DNA from: Paenibacillus macerans
Lineage (GTDB): Bacteria > Bacillota > Bacilli > Paenibacillales > Paenibacillaceae
Reading direction: 5' to 3'
Length of the DNA: 64,000 bases
NCBI RefSeq assembly: GCF_900454495.1
Contig: NZ_UGSI01000001.1
Coordinates: 3,844,001 to 3,908,000, forward strand
Part shown: positions 51,511 to 61,243 of the stretch, piece by piece
Layout: the number at the start of each line of letters is the position of its first letter
Position numbering within the stretch: position 1 is the first letter of the stretch
The notes under the pieces: generated by a model
Database searches by the model: none
Told to the model about the DNA's origin: nothing
What the model saw: the letters and a program-made list of their open reading frames with translations, nothing else
Position numbers and translations under genes: made by a program

Positions 51511-52137
51511 CTATTGTTCCTCATCCGACAGAACCGTCACTTTCCGGCCGTTCACCTTAATACGGCTTTTGGCAAACCACGACACGACTTGCGGGTATAA
51601 CTGCTGTTCCGCGGCATGGATTCTGGCCTCCAGCGACTCCAGGGTATCCGAGGCGAGAATCTCCACCGGTTCTTGGGCGATGACAGCGCCCGTATCCATT
51701 CCCCCGTCGACCAAATGCACCGTTATCCCAGTCACTTTAACGCCGTAGTCCCACGCTTGCCCGATCGCGTTTTTGCCCGGAAAAGCCGGAAGCAGCGAAG
51801 GATGGATGTTGATCATTTTCCCGGCGTAAGGCTCCACCAGCACCGGGGTCAACAGCCGCATATACCCGGCCAAAACGACCAGGTCGATCTGCCGCTTGTC
51901 CAGCTCCGCGGCAACTTCCGCCTCATAATCTTCCCGCCGCGCATAGTCCTTAGGTTGAAAAAGAAAACAGTCGACCCCGGCCTTGCGGGCCCGTTCAACG
52001 ACGGGCGCCTGCGGTTTGTCGCACACCAGCAGCACGATGTCTGCGCCAAGCGTTCCCGCCCGGGAAGCATCCAGCAAATTTTGAAAATTGCTGCCCTGCC
52101 CGGAGGCGAACACCGCGATCCGAAAACCCGCCGCCAT
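51511..52137 (-). CDS. purN: GAR formyltransferase
   Basis: 208 residues. FRIAVFASGQGSNFQNLLDA at the N-terminus, the catalytic Asn/His in MINIHPSLLPAFPG and Asp in VHLVDGGMDTG are all present. It uses 10-formyl-THF to formylate GAR. The ATG shares a base with the purM stop (TAATG), so translation is coupled. Confidence 0.95.
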   Translation of the reverse strand: MAAGFRIAVFASGQGSNFQNLLDASRAGTLGADIVLLVCDKPQAPVVERARKAGVDCFLFQPKDYARREDYEAEVAAELDKRQIDLVVLAGYMRLLTPVLVEPYAGKMINIHPSLLPAFPGKNAIGQAWDYGVKVTGITVHLVDGGMDTGAVIAQEPVEILASDTLESLEARIHAAEQQLYPQVVSWFAKSRIKVNGRKVTVLSDEEQ

Positions 52138-53180
52138 TACACGTCCGCCCCGGCAAACGTCACTTCCCGGCGGCCTGCGGTCACTTTGCCGATGACGTAC
52201 GGGCTTTCGCCGGCCTCGCCCAGCGTTTGCAGGGCTGCCTCCGCCTGATCGGCGGCAACGATGATGACCAGCCCGATCCCCATGTTGAAGGTGGTGAACA
52301 TGTCGCGGCTGCTGACGCTGCCCTTTTGCTGCAAAAGCTCAAAGATCGGCAAAATCGGCCACGAGCCGGATTCGATCTCCACATTTACGCCTTCCGGCAG
52401 CACGCGCGGGATATTTTCGATAAATCCGCCGCCCGTAATGTGCGCCATGCCTTTGACGTCGACCCGCTCGAGCAGGGAAAGCACCGGCTTCACGTACAGC
52501 TTGGTCGGCGTCAGCAGCACCTCGCCAAGCTTCTGCCCGCCCAGCTCCGGCAGCGTATCCTGCAGGCTGTATCCGGCCTCCTCCAGCAGCAGCTTGCGCA
52601 CCAGCGAAAAACCGTTGCTGTGCACGCCGCTGGAAGCGAGGCCGATCACCGTATCGCCGGGAGCGATGGTGCTGCCGTTGACGATTTTGCGCTTGTCGAC
52701 GACGCCGACGGTGAAGCCGGCGATGTCGTATTCGCCTTCGCCGTACATGCCCGGCATTTCGGCGGTTTCGCCGCCGATCAGCGCGCAGCCGGACTGGCTG
52801 CAGCCTTCGGCGATCCCGGCGACGATCGCCTCGATTTTCTCAGGAACGACCTTGTCGCAAGCGAGGTAATCGAGGAAAAACAGCGGCTCCGCGCCCTGCA
52901 CGACGATGTCGTTGACGCACATCGCTACCGCGTCGATGCCGATCGTATCGTGCTTATCCATCGCAAACGCGATTTTCAGCTTGGTGCCCACGCCGTCCGT
53001 CCCGGAGACCAGAACCGGCTCCTCATATTTGTCTTTGTTCAATCCGAACAAAGCCCCGAAGCCGCCCAGATCCGTCATCACTTCCGGACGAAACGTTCGC
53101 TTGACGTGTTTTTTCATCCGCTCCACGGCTTCATTCCCGGCCGCAATATCGACGCCGGCGTTTTTGTATGCTTCTGACAC
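52137..53180 (-). CDS. purM: Phosphoribosylformylglycinamidine cyclo-ligase (AIR synthetase)
   Basis: 347 residues from the GTG at 53180, preceded by AAGGAG at 12 bases; this gives the family length and N-terminus SEAYKNAGVDIAAGNEAVER. Motifs: LVSGTDGVGTKLKIAFAMDK, GVHSNGFSLVRKLL, AHITGGGFIENIPRVLP. It closes the imidazole ring. The gene is separated from purF by an 880-bp non-coding insertion, unusual for this operon. Confidence 0.95.
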   Translation of the reverse strand: MSEAYKNAGVDIAAGNEAVERMKKHVKRTFRPEVMTDLGGFGALFGLNKDKYEEPVLVSGTDGVGTKLKIAFAMDKHDTIGIDAVAMCVNDIVVQGAEPLFFLDYLACDKVVPEKIEAIVAGIAEGCSQSGCALIGGETAEMPGMYGEGEYDIAGFTVGVVDKRKIVNGSTIAPGDTVIGLASSGVHSNGFSLVRKLLLEEAGYSLQDTLPELGGQKLGEVLLTPTKLYVKPVLSLLERVDVKGMAHITGGGFIENIPRVLPEGVNVEIESGSWPILPIFELLQQKGSVSSRDMFTTFNMGIGLVIIVAADQAEAALQTLGEAGESPYVIGKVTAGRREVTFAGADV

Positions 53181-53273
53181 GAGAAGGACACACTCCTTAG
53201 GTTTATTTTTTGGAGGACATGCGTTTCTTTGTAACCGCAAAATCAACTAGACTACATCCAGACTAAACCAAGC

Positions 53274-53406
53274 TAACGGTTGCCACAGCCGCTATTTGAG
53301 CCATTTACGCTGATTTCGGATTCTAACGGTTGCCATCGTGCTTATTTCGCTTAACTCCGGCTACTTATGCCCAAATCAAGACAAATAACGGCGCTGACAA
53401 CCGTTA
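53274..53406. repeat. Palindrome array, copy 5 (TAACGG type, three units)
   Basis: Units TAACGG-N9-CCGCTA centred on 53284, 53344 and 53396, spaced 60 and 52. These match the last two spacings of the four-unit type at 46224, with the first unit lost or masked. Lies in the spacer between purF and purM. Confidence 0.65.
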
Positions 53407-53578
53407 GAATTACGGCAGGCGATAGTACCGATTCGAAAACCTCGTTGCAGGAAAGCTCGAAAGGGCCACCGCAATCGCTATCCGAGCAGCTCAATCGCCA
53501 GCACGTTCAGCTAAATCACCGCGGGAGTAGTAAAGGGCCACCGCGAGTAGCTCATATCCCTCGCCGCTGTCTGCTCTT

Positions 53579-53806
53579 ATTGGAAAAATCCAATAGATTG
53601 ACAGACATCGAACTTAATTTTGAGCCTTCATTGGAAAAATCCAATAGATTTCGCTCAAAAGTCCATTTTCCGTCATACCGAGGCCAATCTATTGGAAATA
53701 TCCAATCAAGCTACCATATTTACTATTCATTTTCCATTCTATTGGATATTTCCAATCAGAGGACTCATCATGAGCATATCCCGCAAATCTCATTGAATTA
53801 TCCAAT
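53579..53806. repeat. Palindrome array, copy 6 (ATTGGA type, five units)
   Basis: ATTGGAaaaaTCCAAT and ATTGGAaataTCCAAT palindromes start at 53579, 53630, 53691, 53741 and 53792, spaced 51, 61, 50 and 51. The linker between units 2 and 3 (AGATTTCGCTCAA ... CCAATCT) is homologous to the reverse complement of the 46473 array. It also lies between purF and purM. Confidence 0.8.
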
Positions 53807-53815
53807 GTGGCCCAC

Positions 53816-54010
53816 CTAAGCAGCACAATCAACTCTGATCGACGTACCCACCTTAAGCTTATGCTGTTTCGAAAATATTTTATCATGTGAAATAATTGTT
53901 GCGACCCTATCAATGGTTGGGCGGCCTAAAGCCAGTGCTAACGGATCCAGTCGACACAGACCGGAACACAACTTCGCCCTAACCGCCAACCGCTGCGTTA
54001 TACGCCACAT
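53816..54010 (-). other. Unrecognised short reading frame between purF and purM
   Basis: A 64-codon frame includes GRPTIDRVATIISHDKIFSK, which has a protein-like look, but there is no good ribosome binding site and no known family. It may be a fragment carried in with the repeats. The remaining purF-purM spacer is non-coding; AAAGGGCCACCGC occurs twice (53460 and 53532). Confidence 0.25.
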
Positions 54011-54059
54011 GAAGTTTTACCAGCCCTCATAGACTGTGAGCAACCGGCAAGACGCCCGC

Positions 54060-55538
54060 TTAGCACGTACACCCGTATTTCTCTTCCCCGTCAAAATCCG
54101 TCCGCGTCGGGTAATCATTGTCAAAGCAGGCCATGCAGAGGCCGCCTTTATAATCCCCGGAGTTGCCGCCGCCTACCGCCCGGATCAAGCCCTCAGGGCT
54201 CAAAAACTCCAGTGTGTCCGCACCGATCTCCCGGCAAATTTCGTCAACGGATTTGTACGAAGCGATCAACTCGCCGCGGTCCGGGGTGTCGATCCCGTAG
54301 AAGCACGGGTTTTTGAACGGCGGCGAAGTGATCCGCACATGCACCTCCGTCGCCCCGGCCTCGCGCAGCAGACCCACGATCCGCCGCGAGGTCGTGCCGC
54401 GGACGATCGAATCGTCGATCATCACCACGCGTTTGCCTTCCACGACCCGGCGCACCGCGCTCAGCTTCATCTTCACGCCCTGCTCGCGCAGCTCCTGGCT
54501 TGGCTGGATGAACGTCCGGCCGGTGTATTTGTTTTTGATCAGACCAAGCTCGTAAGGGATGCCGGTCTGCTCCGCGTAGCCGATGGCGGCGGAGATGCTG
54601 GAGTCGGGCACGCCGGTCACGACGTCCGCGTCGACAAAAGACTCCTGCGCCATCACTTGCCCCATCCGCTTGCGGCTCGCGTGCAGATTCGAGCCGTTCA
54701 TGTCGCTGTCCGGACGCGCGAAGTAGATGTATTCCATCGCGCACAACGCCTTGCGCTGCGGCTCGGTATAACGGTCTTCGTGCAGACCGTTGCCGTCCAG
54801 CACCAGCATTTCGCCCGGCTGGATTTCGCGGATCGTCTCCGCGCCGATCACCTCGAACGCGCACGTCTCGGACGAGAACAGATACGCGTCGCCGAGCCGG
54901 CCCATCGTCAGCGGCCGCAGCCCGTTGGGATCGCTGGCGGCGATCAGCTTGTCGTTCGTCAGCAGCAGGAAGGCGAAGCCGCCGACCAGTTGCCCCAGCG
55001 CGTCCTTCGCCGCCTCGACAAAATCCTTCGGCGACCGCGCGATCAGATGCGCGATCACCTCCGTGTCGCTTGTCGTCTGAAAGATCGAGCCGCTTTGCTC
55101 CAGCTCGCGGCGGATTTTCGGCGCGTTCACGATATTGCCGTTCGTCGCCACCGCCAAATCCCCGTCGCGGTATTTGAAAATCAGCGGCTGCGCGTTCGTC
55201 AGCCGGCTGTCCCCGCTCGTCGAATACCGTACATGGCCGATCGAGCGGTCGCCGACCAGCGAAGCGAGCTTGTCCCGGTCGAACACTTCCTTGACAAGCC
55301 CCATGCCGCGGTGGTAATTGAACTCCGATCCGTCCGTCACGCACATCCCGGCGCTTTCTTCGCCCCGGTGCTGCAGCGCATGCAGGCCGTAATAAGAAAG
55401 GGAAGCGGCTTCGGGATGACCGAACACGCCGAACACGCCGCACTCCTCCCGCAACGTGTCGAACGGATCCGCATGTCCCGCGCCTTCGTTGTAATATGCT
55501 CCTGTCCAAAGTCCGCGCGGCATTATTTCATCAGACAT
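54060..55538 (-). CDS. purF: Amidophosphoribosyltransferase
   Basis: 492 residues. A propeptide of about 32 residues precedes the nucleophile Cys33 (LREECGVFGVFGHPEAAS); the B. subtilis propeptide is only 11, so this one is long. The PRPP loop is VVMIDDSIVRGTTSRRIV. C-terminal Cys (MACFDND, YGCTC) and others fit the [4Fe-4S] cluster of the Bacillus-type enzyme. It performs the first committed step of purine synthesis. The start lies inside the end of purL (16-base overlap). Confidence 0.96.
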   Translation of the reverse strand: MSDEIMPRGLWTGAYYNEGAGHADPFDTLREECGVFGVFGHPEAASLSYYGLHALQHRGEESAGMCVTDGSEFNYHRGMGLVKEVFDRDKLASLVGDRSIGHVRYSTSGDSRLTNAQPLIFKYRDGDLAVATNGNIVNAPKIRRELEQSGSIFQTTSDTEVIAHLIARSPKDFVEAAKDALGQLVGGFAFLLLTNDKLIAASDPNGLRPLTMGRLGDAYLFSSETCAFEVIGAETIREIQPGEMLVLDGNGLHEDRYTEPQRKALCAMEYIYFARPDSDMNGSNLHASRKRMGQVMAQESFVDADVVTGVPDSSISAAIGYAEQTGIPYELGLIKNKYTGRTFIQPSQELREQGVKMKLSAVRRVVEGKRVVMIDDSIVRGTTSRRIVGLLREAGATEVHVRITSPPFKNPCFYGIDTPDRGELIASYKSVDEICREIGADTLEFLSPEGLIRAVGGGNSGDYKGGLCMACFDNDYPTRTDFDGEEKYGCTC

Positions 55539-57784
55539 GGAATGACATCCTCCCAGACGCGTTTCAACTGCTCGACCGGCTTGTTCAGCACGGAAGCCCC
55601 GTCCACTGCAATGGCCAGCCCGGCGCCCCCGGCAGCCGCGCCCGCTACGGAACCGATCCGCGCAACCGGCACGCCGCGCTCCGCGATGAGCCGCTCCAGC
55701 GCATCCGCTTTATCCGGCGATGCCGACAGCAAAATCCGCGACTGCGACTCGCTGAACAGCAAAACATCCGCACGCAGCCCGCCGCTTGCCACATCGACGT
55801 TCGCGCCCAAACCGCCGCTGATGCACGATTCCGCCAGCGCTGCGGCCAGCCCGCCTTCGGACAGATCGTGAGCCGAACGTACCAGCCCGCCTTGAATCGC
55901 TTCAAGCACAGCGCCCAGCAGCTTTTTCTCAACTGCCAGATCCAGCTGCGGCGGACGCCCCTCAACGACGCCATGCACGACCGCTTGGAACTCGCTGCCG
56001 CCAAGCTCCGCCTTCGTTTCGCCGAGCAGGAAAATCACGTCTCCCTCGGACTTGAAGCCCTGGGTCGTAATATGGTCCACATCGTGCACGAGTCCCACCA
56101 TGCCGACGACCGGCGTCGGGTAAATCGCGCCTTTGGCGTTTTCGTTGTACAAGCTGACGTTCCCGCCGATGACCGGCGTATCCAGCTCGCGGCAAGCTTC
56201 CGCCATGCCGTCTACGGCCCGCTCCATCTGCCAGAAAATATCCGGCTTCTCCGGGCTGCCGAAATTCAGGTTGTCCGTAATCGCCAGCGGCTCGGCTCCG
56301 GAGCACACGATGTTGCGCGCCGCTTCGCTGACCGCGATGCGTCCGCCCACCTCCGGATCGAGGTACACGAACCGGCCGTTGCAGTCGGTCGTCATCGCCA
56401 GCGCCTTGCGCGTCCCGTGGACCGTCACGACCGCCGCGTCCGAGCCCGGACGAACCGCCGTGCCGGTGCGCACCATGTAGTCGTACTGATCATAGACCCA
56501 GGCTTTGCTTGCGACCGAAGGCGAAGACAACACTTGCTCAAGCGCCCCGCCCAGATCGCGGACCTCTTCATACCGCAGCGTATCCACCGCGGCGTTCTGC
56601 TCATAATAAGCCGGCACCGCCGAAGGCTTGTCATAAATCGGACATTCGTCCACGAGCGCCTTCACCGGCATATCGCCAACCAGCTCACCGTGATGGAACA
56701 GCTTCAGCCGCCCGTCGTCCGTCACCTTGCCGACCTTCGCGCAGATCACGCCCCAGCGCTCAAAAATCTCCCGCGCCTGCGCCTCATCCTTCGGCTCAAC
56801 GACGAACAGCATCCGTTCCTGCGATTCCGACAGCATCATTTCGTAAGCGGTCATGCCCTCTTCGCGCTGCGGCACCTGATCGAGATACAGCTCCAGACCG
56901 TTGCCGGCCTTGCTCGCCATCTCCGCGCTGGAGCATGTCAGCCCGGCCGCGCCCATATCCTGAATCCCCAGCACGATGCCGGTGTCGATCAGTTCGAGGC
57001 AGGCTTCCATGACCAGCTTTTCCATAAACGGATCGCCGACCTGTACCGCCGTCCGCTTCGCTTCCGACTCCTCCGTCAGCTCCTCCGACGCAAACGTCGC
57101 GCCGTGGATGCCGTCGCGCCCCGTTGGCGGGCCAACGTAAAACACCGGGTTGCCCACGCCCTTGGCGACGCCGCGCTGGATTTTATCGTGATCGATCAGC
57201 CCGACGCACATCGCGTTGACGAGCGGATTCCCTTCATAGTTTTCGTCAAACACGACTTCGCCGCCGACCGTCGGGATACCGATGCAGTTGCCGTACCCGG
57301 CGATCCCGGACACGACGTGCTCGAACAAATATTTCACGCGCTCGCTTTCCAGCTTGCCGAAACGCAGAGAGTTAAGCAGCGCAACCGGTCTTGCCCCCAT
57401 CGAAAAAATATCGCGGATAATCCCGCCGACGCCCGTCGCAGCGCCTTGGTAAGGCTCCACTGCGGAAGGGTGGTTATGGCTTTCGATTTTGAACACGACC
57501 GCCTGGTTGTCGCCGATATCGACGATCCCCGCGCCCTCGCCCGGCCCCATCAGGACACGCGGTCCGCTGGTGGGAAAACGGCGCAGCAGCGGCTTCGAAT
57601 TTTTGTAGGCGCAGTGCTCCGACCACATGACGCTGAACACGCCGATTTCCGTGTAGTTCGGCTTACGGCCCAAAAACCCGCAGATCAGTTCGTATTCGCT
57701 ATCCGAAACGCCCATCTGTTTGTAAATTTTCTGCTCCGCAATTTGCTCTGCATTCGGTTCCTTAGCGGACACTTGCTGACTCAT
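55523..57784 (-). CDS. purL: Phosphoribosylformylglycinamidine synthase subunit II
   Basis: 753 residues, the small PurL that needs PurS and PurQ. Motifs: FSVMWSEHCAYKNSKPLLRR, IVDIGDNQAVVFKIESHNHP, GVGGIIRDIFSMGARPVALL and VIGGNVSLYNE. GGAGGGATCGGC precedes the ATG. It overlaps purQ by 23 bases at its start and purF at its end. Confidence 0.96.
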   Translation of the reverse strand: MSQQVSAKEPNAEQIAEQKIYKQMGVSDSEYELICGFLGRKPNYTEIGVFSVMWSEHCAYKNSKPLLRRFPTSGPRVLMGPGEGAGIVDIGDNQAVVFKIESHNHPSAVEPYQGAATGVGGIIRDIFSMGARPVALLNSLRFGKLESERVKYLFEHVVSGIAGYGNCIGIPTVGGEVVFDENYEGNPLVNAMCVGLIDHDKIQRGVAKGVGNPVFYVGPPTGRDGIHGATFASEELTEESEAKRTAVQVGDPFMEKLVMEACLELIDTGIVLGIQDMGAAGLTCSSAEMASKAGNGLELYLDQVPQREEGMTAYEMMLSESQERMLFVVEPKDEAQAREIFERWGVICAKVGKVTDDGRLKLFHHGELVGDMPVKALVDECPIYDKPSAVPAYYEQNAAVDTLRYEEVRDLGGALEQVLSSPSVASKAWVYDQYDYMVRTGTAVRPGSDAAVVTVHGTRKALAMTTDCNGRFVYLDPEVGGRIAVSEAARNIVCSGAEPLAITDNLNFGSPEKPDIFWQMERAVDGMAEACRELDTPVIGGNVSLYNENAKGAIYPTPVVGMVGLVHDVDHITTQGFKSEGDVIFLLGETKAELGGSEFQAVVHGVVEGRPPQLDLAVEKKLLGAVLEAIQGGLVRSAHDLSEGGLAAALAESCISGGLGANVDVASGGLRADVLLFSESQSRILLSASPDKADALERLIAERGVPVARIGSVAGAAAGGAGLAIAVDGASVLNKPVEQLKRVWEDVIPCLMK

Positions 57785-58451
57785 GCCGATCCCTCCAAGC
57801 CTTCAAAATGGATGTAAACATTTTTTTGCCGTCCGTAGAGCCGAGCAGGGCGTTCACCGCACGCTCCGGATGCGGCATCATGCCGACCACGTTGCCGCGT
57901 TCACTGGAAATACCGGCGATATCGTCCACCGACCCGTTCGGGTTATTCACATACCGGAAAATAATCTGGTTGTTTTGCCGCAGCCGGGCCAAGGTTTCTT
58001 CATCACAATAATAATTGCCTTCGCCGTGGGCGATCGGAATCGTAATCTCTTCGCCCGGCGCGTACAGCGACGTAAACGGATTTGCGTTGTTTTCGACCCT
58101 CAGCACCGTATCATGGCAGCGGAATTTCAGCGACATGTTGCGGCGCAGCGTCCCCGGCAGCAGCCCGGCTTCCGTCAAAATCTGAAATCCGTTGCAGATG
58201 CCGAGAACATATTTGCCTTCCTCCGCGGCTTTGGCCACCTCGGCCATCACGGGCGCGAACCGGGAAATCGCCCCGCAGCGCAAGTAATCGCCATAGGAAA
58301 AGCCCCCGGGAACCAGGATGCAGTCGTACGCGGAAAGATCCGCCGCCGTATGCCACACGTAATCGACGGGTTCGCCCAAAGCTTCCTCCACCGCTTTATA
58401 ACAGTCGATATCACAGTTGGAACCGGGAAATACGAGTACCGCGAATTTCAT
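57762..58451 (-). CDS. purQ: FGAM synthase subunit I, glutamine amidotransferase
   Basis: 229 residues from the ATG at 58451 (GGAGGGCTGAATCG in front); longer frames upstream are noise. Class I amidotransferase: nucleophile Cys in VLGICNGFQILTEAGLLPG and His/Glu in GMMPHPERAVN. Supplies ammonia to PurL. Confidence 0.95.
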   Translation of the reverse strand: MKFAVLVFPGSNCDIDCYKAVEEALGEPVDYVWHTAADLSAYDCILVPGGFSYGDYLRCGAISRFAPVMAEVAKAAEEGKYVLGICNGFQILTEAGLLPGTLRRNMSLKFRCHDTVLRVENNANPFTSLYAPGEEITIPIAHGEGNYYCDEETLARLRQNNQIIFRYVNNPNGSVDDIAGISSERGNVVGMMPHPERAVNALLGSTDGKKMFTSILKAWRDRHESASVR

Positions 58452-58455
58452 CGAT

Positions 58456-58701
58456 TCAGCCCTCCAATTCAAAACGGTAATCTTCAACCACTGTATTGGC
58501 CAGCAGCTTCTCGCACATTGCCTTGACGCGGGCTTCCGCCTCAAAGCGGTCGTTCGTGTCCAGCGTAAGCTCCATATATTTGCCGATGCGGACGCTCTCC
58601 ACTTCCTTGAAGCCCATCGAATGAAGCGCTCCCTGCACCGCTACTCCTTGCGGATCCAGTACGCTTTGCTTGATCGTGACATAAACGTTCGCTTTAATCA
58701 T
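58456..58701 (-). CDS. purS: FGAM synthase subunit PurS
   Basis: 81 residues, a small alpha-beta protein: IKANVYVTIKQSVLDPQGVA and EVESVRIGKYMELTLDTNDR. It bridges PurL and PurQ. Stop is four bases before the purQ start. Confidence 0.95.
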   Translation of the reverse strand: MIKANVYVTIKQSVLDPQGVAVQGALHSMGFKEVESVRIGKYMELTLDTNDRFEAEARVKAMCEKLLANTVVEDYRFELEG

Positions 58702-58792
58702 GTTCCTCGTATTCCTCCTATTGTTTGGACTTATGCAGCTGTTTGGACTTAATCGCCCCGCCGCTTGCGTTTCTTTTCCGCCTGCCTGTTCC

Positions 58793-59692
58793 CTACTCTA
58801 ACTCGTACCCGGTCAGCCGCCGGTAAATATCGCGGTAACGCCGGGTCGTCTCCTCAACCACATGCCCCGGCAGCGGATCGGGCCGGCTGTTCTTGTCCCA
58901 ATCCGAACCGGCCAGGTAAGCGCGCACCGGCTCTTTGTCCATGCTGTCGATCTCGATATCCAGCGCGTATTTTTCCTTGGCCCAAAAACGCGACGCATCC
59001 GGCGTGAAAATCTCGTCGATCAAAATCAGCCTGCCGTCCACCAGCCCGAATTCCAGCTTGCAGTCGGCGAGCATGATGCCGCGCTCCTCGCAGTAGTCCC
59101 GAGCGAAAGCGTAAAGCTCCAGGCTGCGGCTGCGCAGCTGCTCCGCCAAATCCGCGCCGACCTTGTCCGCCATCTCCGCAAAGGAGATGTCCTCGTCATG
59201 GCCGACGTCGTTTTTCGCCGCCGGCGTAAAAATCGGCTCCGCCAGCTTGGCGTTTTTGCGCAGGCCCTCCGGCAGCTTGATGCCGTTGATCTCGCCGCTC
59301 TGCTCGTACTGCCGCCAGCCGCCGCCGGTGACGTAACCGCGCACCACGCATTCGATATCGATGCGTTCGGCTTTACGGGTGACCATCACGCGGTTTTTCA
59401 GCAGCGGCTTGTGCGCTTCGGGAACGACGTCCCCCAAAAGCTCCACATCCGCATGAATCACGTGATTCTCCAGCAGATGCTGCGTCTTGCCGAACCAGAA
59501 CGCGCTCAGGCGGTTCAGCACATTGCCTTTGTCCGGCACCGCCGGCTCAAGCACATAGTCGAAAGCGGAAATACGGTCGGTCACGACGATCAAATAATGC
59601 TCGCCAAGGTCGTACAGCTCCCGCACTTTGCCTTTATACAGCAGCGGGGCGTTCACCAAATCCGCCGCCGTGGAAATTGCCGGTGATGACAT
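58793..59692 (-). CDS. purC: SAICAR synthetase
   Basis: 299 residues, the longer PurC form (B. subtilis has about 241). N-terminal LYKGKVRELYDLGEHYLIVV, ATP site KAERIDIECVVRGYVTGGGW and LADCKLEFGLVDGRLILIDE. It joins aspartate to CAIR. A 250-bp spacer with a palindrome array separates it from purB, where genes normally touch. Confidence 0.93.
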   Translation of the reverse strand: MSSPAISTAADLVNAPLLYKGKVRELYDLGEHYLIVVTDRISAFDYVLEPAVPDKGNVLNRLSAFWFGKTQHLLENHVIHADVELLGDVVPEAHKPLLKNRVMVTRKAERIDIECVVRGYVTGGGWRQYEQSGEINGIKLPEGLRKNAKLAEPIFTPAAKNDVGHDEDISFAEMADKVGADLAEQLRSRSLELYAFARDYCEERGIMLADCKLEFGLVDGRLILIDEIFTPDASRFWAKEKYALDIEIDSMDKEPVRAYLAGSDWDKNSRPDPLPGHVVEETTRRYRDIYRRLTGYELE

Positions 59693-59728
59693 GTCGCCGT
59701 CCTCCTCAAATTACGCTTATTGATTGCA

Positions 59729-59925
59729 ATAACGGTATAAAAAGCAGCTATCCTCCGCGATTCAGCAAAATTCGCAATATAGCGGTAAAATGGGGCGCTA
59801 TTTTCTTCTGCTCCGGCTGCAAACGTCCATTTTGACCACATTCCCCGAAAATAACGCCTTTTTGTACCGCTATTTGACGGTGCTGCCGCAAAACCGGATA
59901 AATAGGGGTATTTTTTTACCACTAT
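59729..59925. repeat. Four-unit palindrome array, copy 7 (ATAGCGGTA type)
   Basis: Imperfect 23-bp palindromes ATAGCGGTA...GCGCTAT are centred on 59740, 59790, 59862 and 59913, spaced 50, 72 and 51. Units 3 and 4 read in reverse. The array fills the space between purB and purC. Confidence 0.75.
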
Positions 59926-59944
59926 CATCCGAGATGCGCCCTTC

Positions 59945-61243
59945 CTACTCAGCCAAACCCAGCTTGCGGAAAATCGTATCCACATGCTTCAAATGCCAAG
60001 CCGGGTTAAACGCGTCGTCGATCTCTTCCTTGCTCAGCACGGCGGTAATTTCCGGCGTCTCTTCGATGATGTCGCGGAACTGCCGCTGCGTTTCCCAAGC
60101 CTGCATCGCCCGCGGCTGCACCGTGTCGTACGCCTGCTCGCGGCTGAAGCCTTTGTCGATCAGCTTCGTCATGACGCGGCCGGAGAACGGCACGCCAAAC
60201 GTGCGGCCCATGTTGCGCTTCATATTTTCCGGGAACACCGTCAAGTTTTTCACGATATTTCCGAAGCGGTTCAACATGTAGTTCAGCAGCATCGTCGCGT
60301 CGGGCAAAATCACCCGCTCCACCGAAGAATGCGAAATATCGCGTTCATGCCACAGGGTCACGTTTTCGTAGGCCGACACCATGTGCCCGCGGATCACGCG
60401 CGACAGGCCGGAAATGTTCTCGCAGCCGATCGGATTGCGCTTGTGCGGCATCGCCGACGAGCCTTTTTGCCCTTTGGCGAAAGCTTCCTCCACCTCGCGG
60501 AATTCGCTTTTTTGCAGGGCGCGGATTTCCGTGGCGAATTTGTCGAGCGACGTGGCGATCAGCGCCAGCGTGGCCATATACTCGGCGTGGCGGTCGCGCT
60601 GCAGCGTTTGCGTGGAGACCGGCGCGGCCGTTGTGCCCAGCTTCTCGCACACAAACTGCTCCACGAACGGATCGATGTTCGCGTACGTACCTACCGCACC
60701 GGAGATTTTGCCGAACTGCACTCCGTCCGCGGCCCGGCGGAAGCGCTCCAGATTCCGCTTCATCTCTTCATGCCAGAGCGCCATCTTCAGCCCGAACGTC
60801 GTCGGCTCGGCATGCACGCCATGCGTCCGGCCCATCATCGGCGTGTCTTTGTAGGCGAGCGCTTTTTCCCGCAAAATATCGATAAAGTTCAAAATATCCC
60901 GCTCAAGAATTTCGTTGGCCTGCTTCAGCAAATACCCCAGCGCCGTGTCCACCACGTCCGTCGAAGTGAGGCCATAGTGCACCCATTTCCGTTCCGGGCC
61001 CAAGCTTTCCGAAACCGCCCGGGTAAAGGCGATCACGTCATGGCGCGTCTCCTGCTCGATTTCGTAGATCCGGTCGATGTCGAACGAGGCGTTTTGGCGC
61101 AGCAAAGCCACGTCCTCCTTCGGGATGACGCCCAGCTCGGCCCAAGCCTCGCAGGCGCACAGCTCGACTTCCAGCCAAGCCTTGAATTTGTTTTCCTCCG
61201 TCCAGATCGCTCTCATTTCCGGTCTGCTGTAGCGTTCGATCAT
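59945..61243 (-). CDS. purB: Adenylosuccinate lyase
   Basis: 432 residues. The fumarase-superfamily signature GSSAMPHKRNPIGCENISGL and VHYGLTSTDVVDTALGYLL with catalytic His/Ser are present. It acts twice, on SAICAR and on adenylosuccinate. The ATG overlaps the purK stop by one base. Confidence 0.96.
   Translation of the reverse strand: MIERYSRPEMRAIWTEENKFKAWLEVELCACEAWAELGVIPKEDVALLRQNASFDIDRIYEIEQETRHDVIAFTRAVSESLGPERKWVHYGLTSTDVVDTALGYLLKQANEILERDILNFIDILREKALAYKDTPMMGRTHGVHAEPTTFGLKMALWHEEMKRNLERFRRAADGVQFGKISGAVGTYANIDPFVEQFVCEKLGTTAAPVSTQTLQRDRHAEYMATLALIATSLDKFATEIRALQKSEFREVEEAFAKGQKGSSAMPHKRNPIGCENISGLSRVIRGHMVSAYENVTLWHERDISHSSVERVILPDATMLLNYMLNRFGNIVKNLTVFPENMKRNMGRTFGVPFSGRVMTKLIDKGFSREQAYDTVQPRAMQAWETQRQFRDIIEETPEITAVLSKEEIDDAFNPAWHLKHVDTIFRKLGLAE

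Noticed and set aside
54036..57817. Long plus-strand open frames opposite purF and purL
   Set aside because: Shadows of high-GC genes on the other strand, without start signals or family resemblance.
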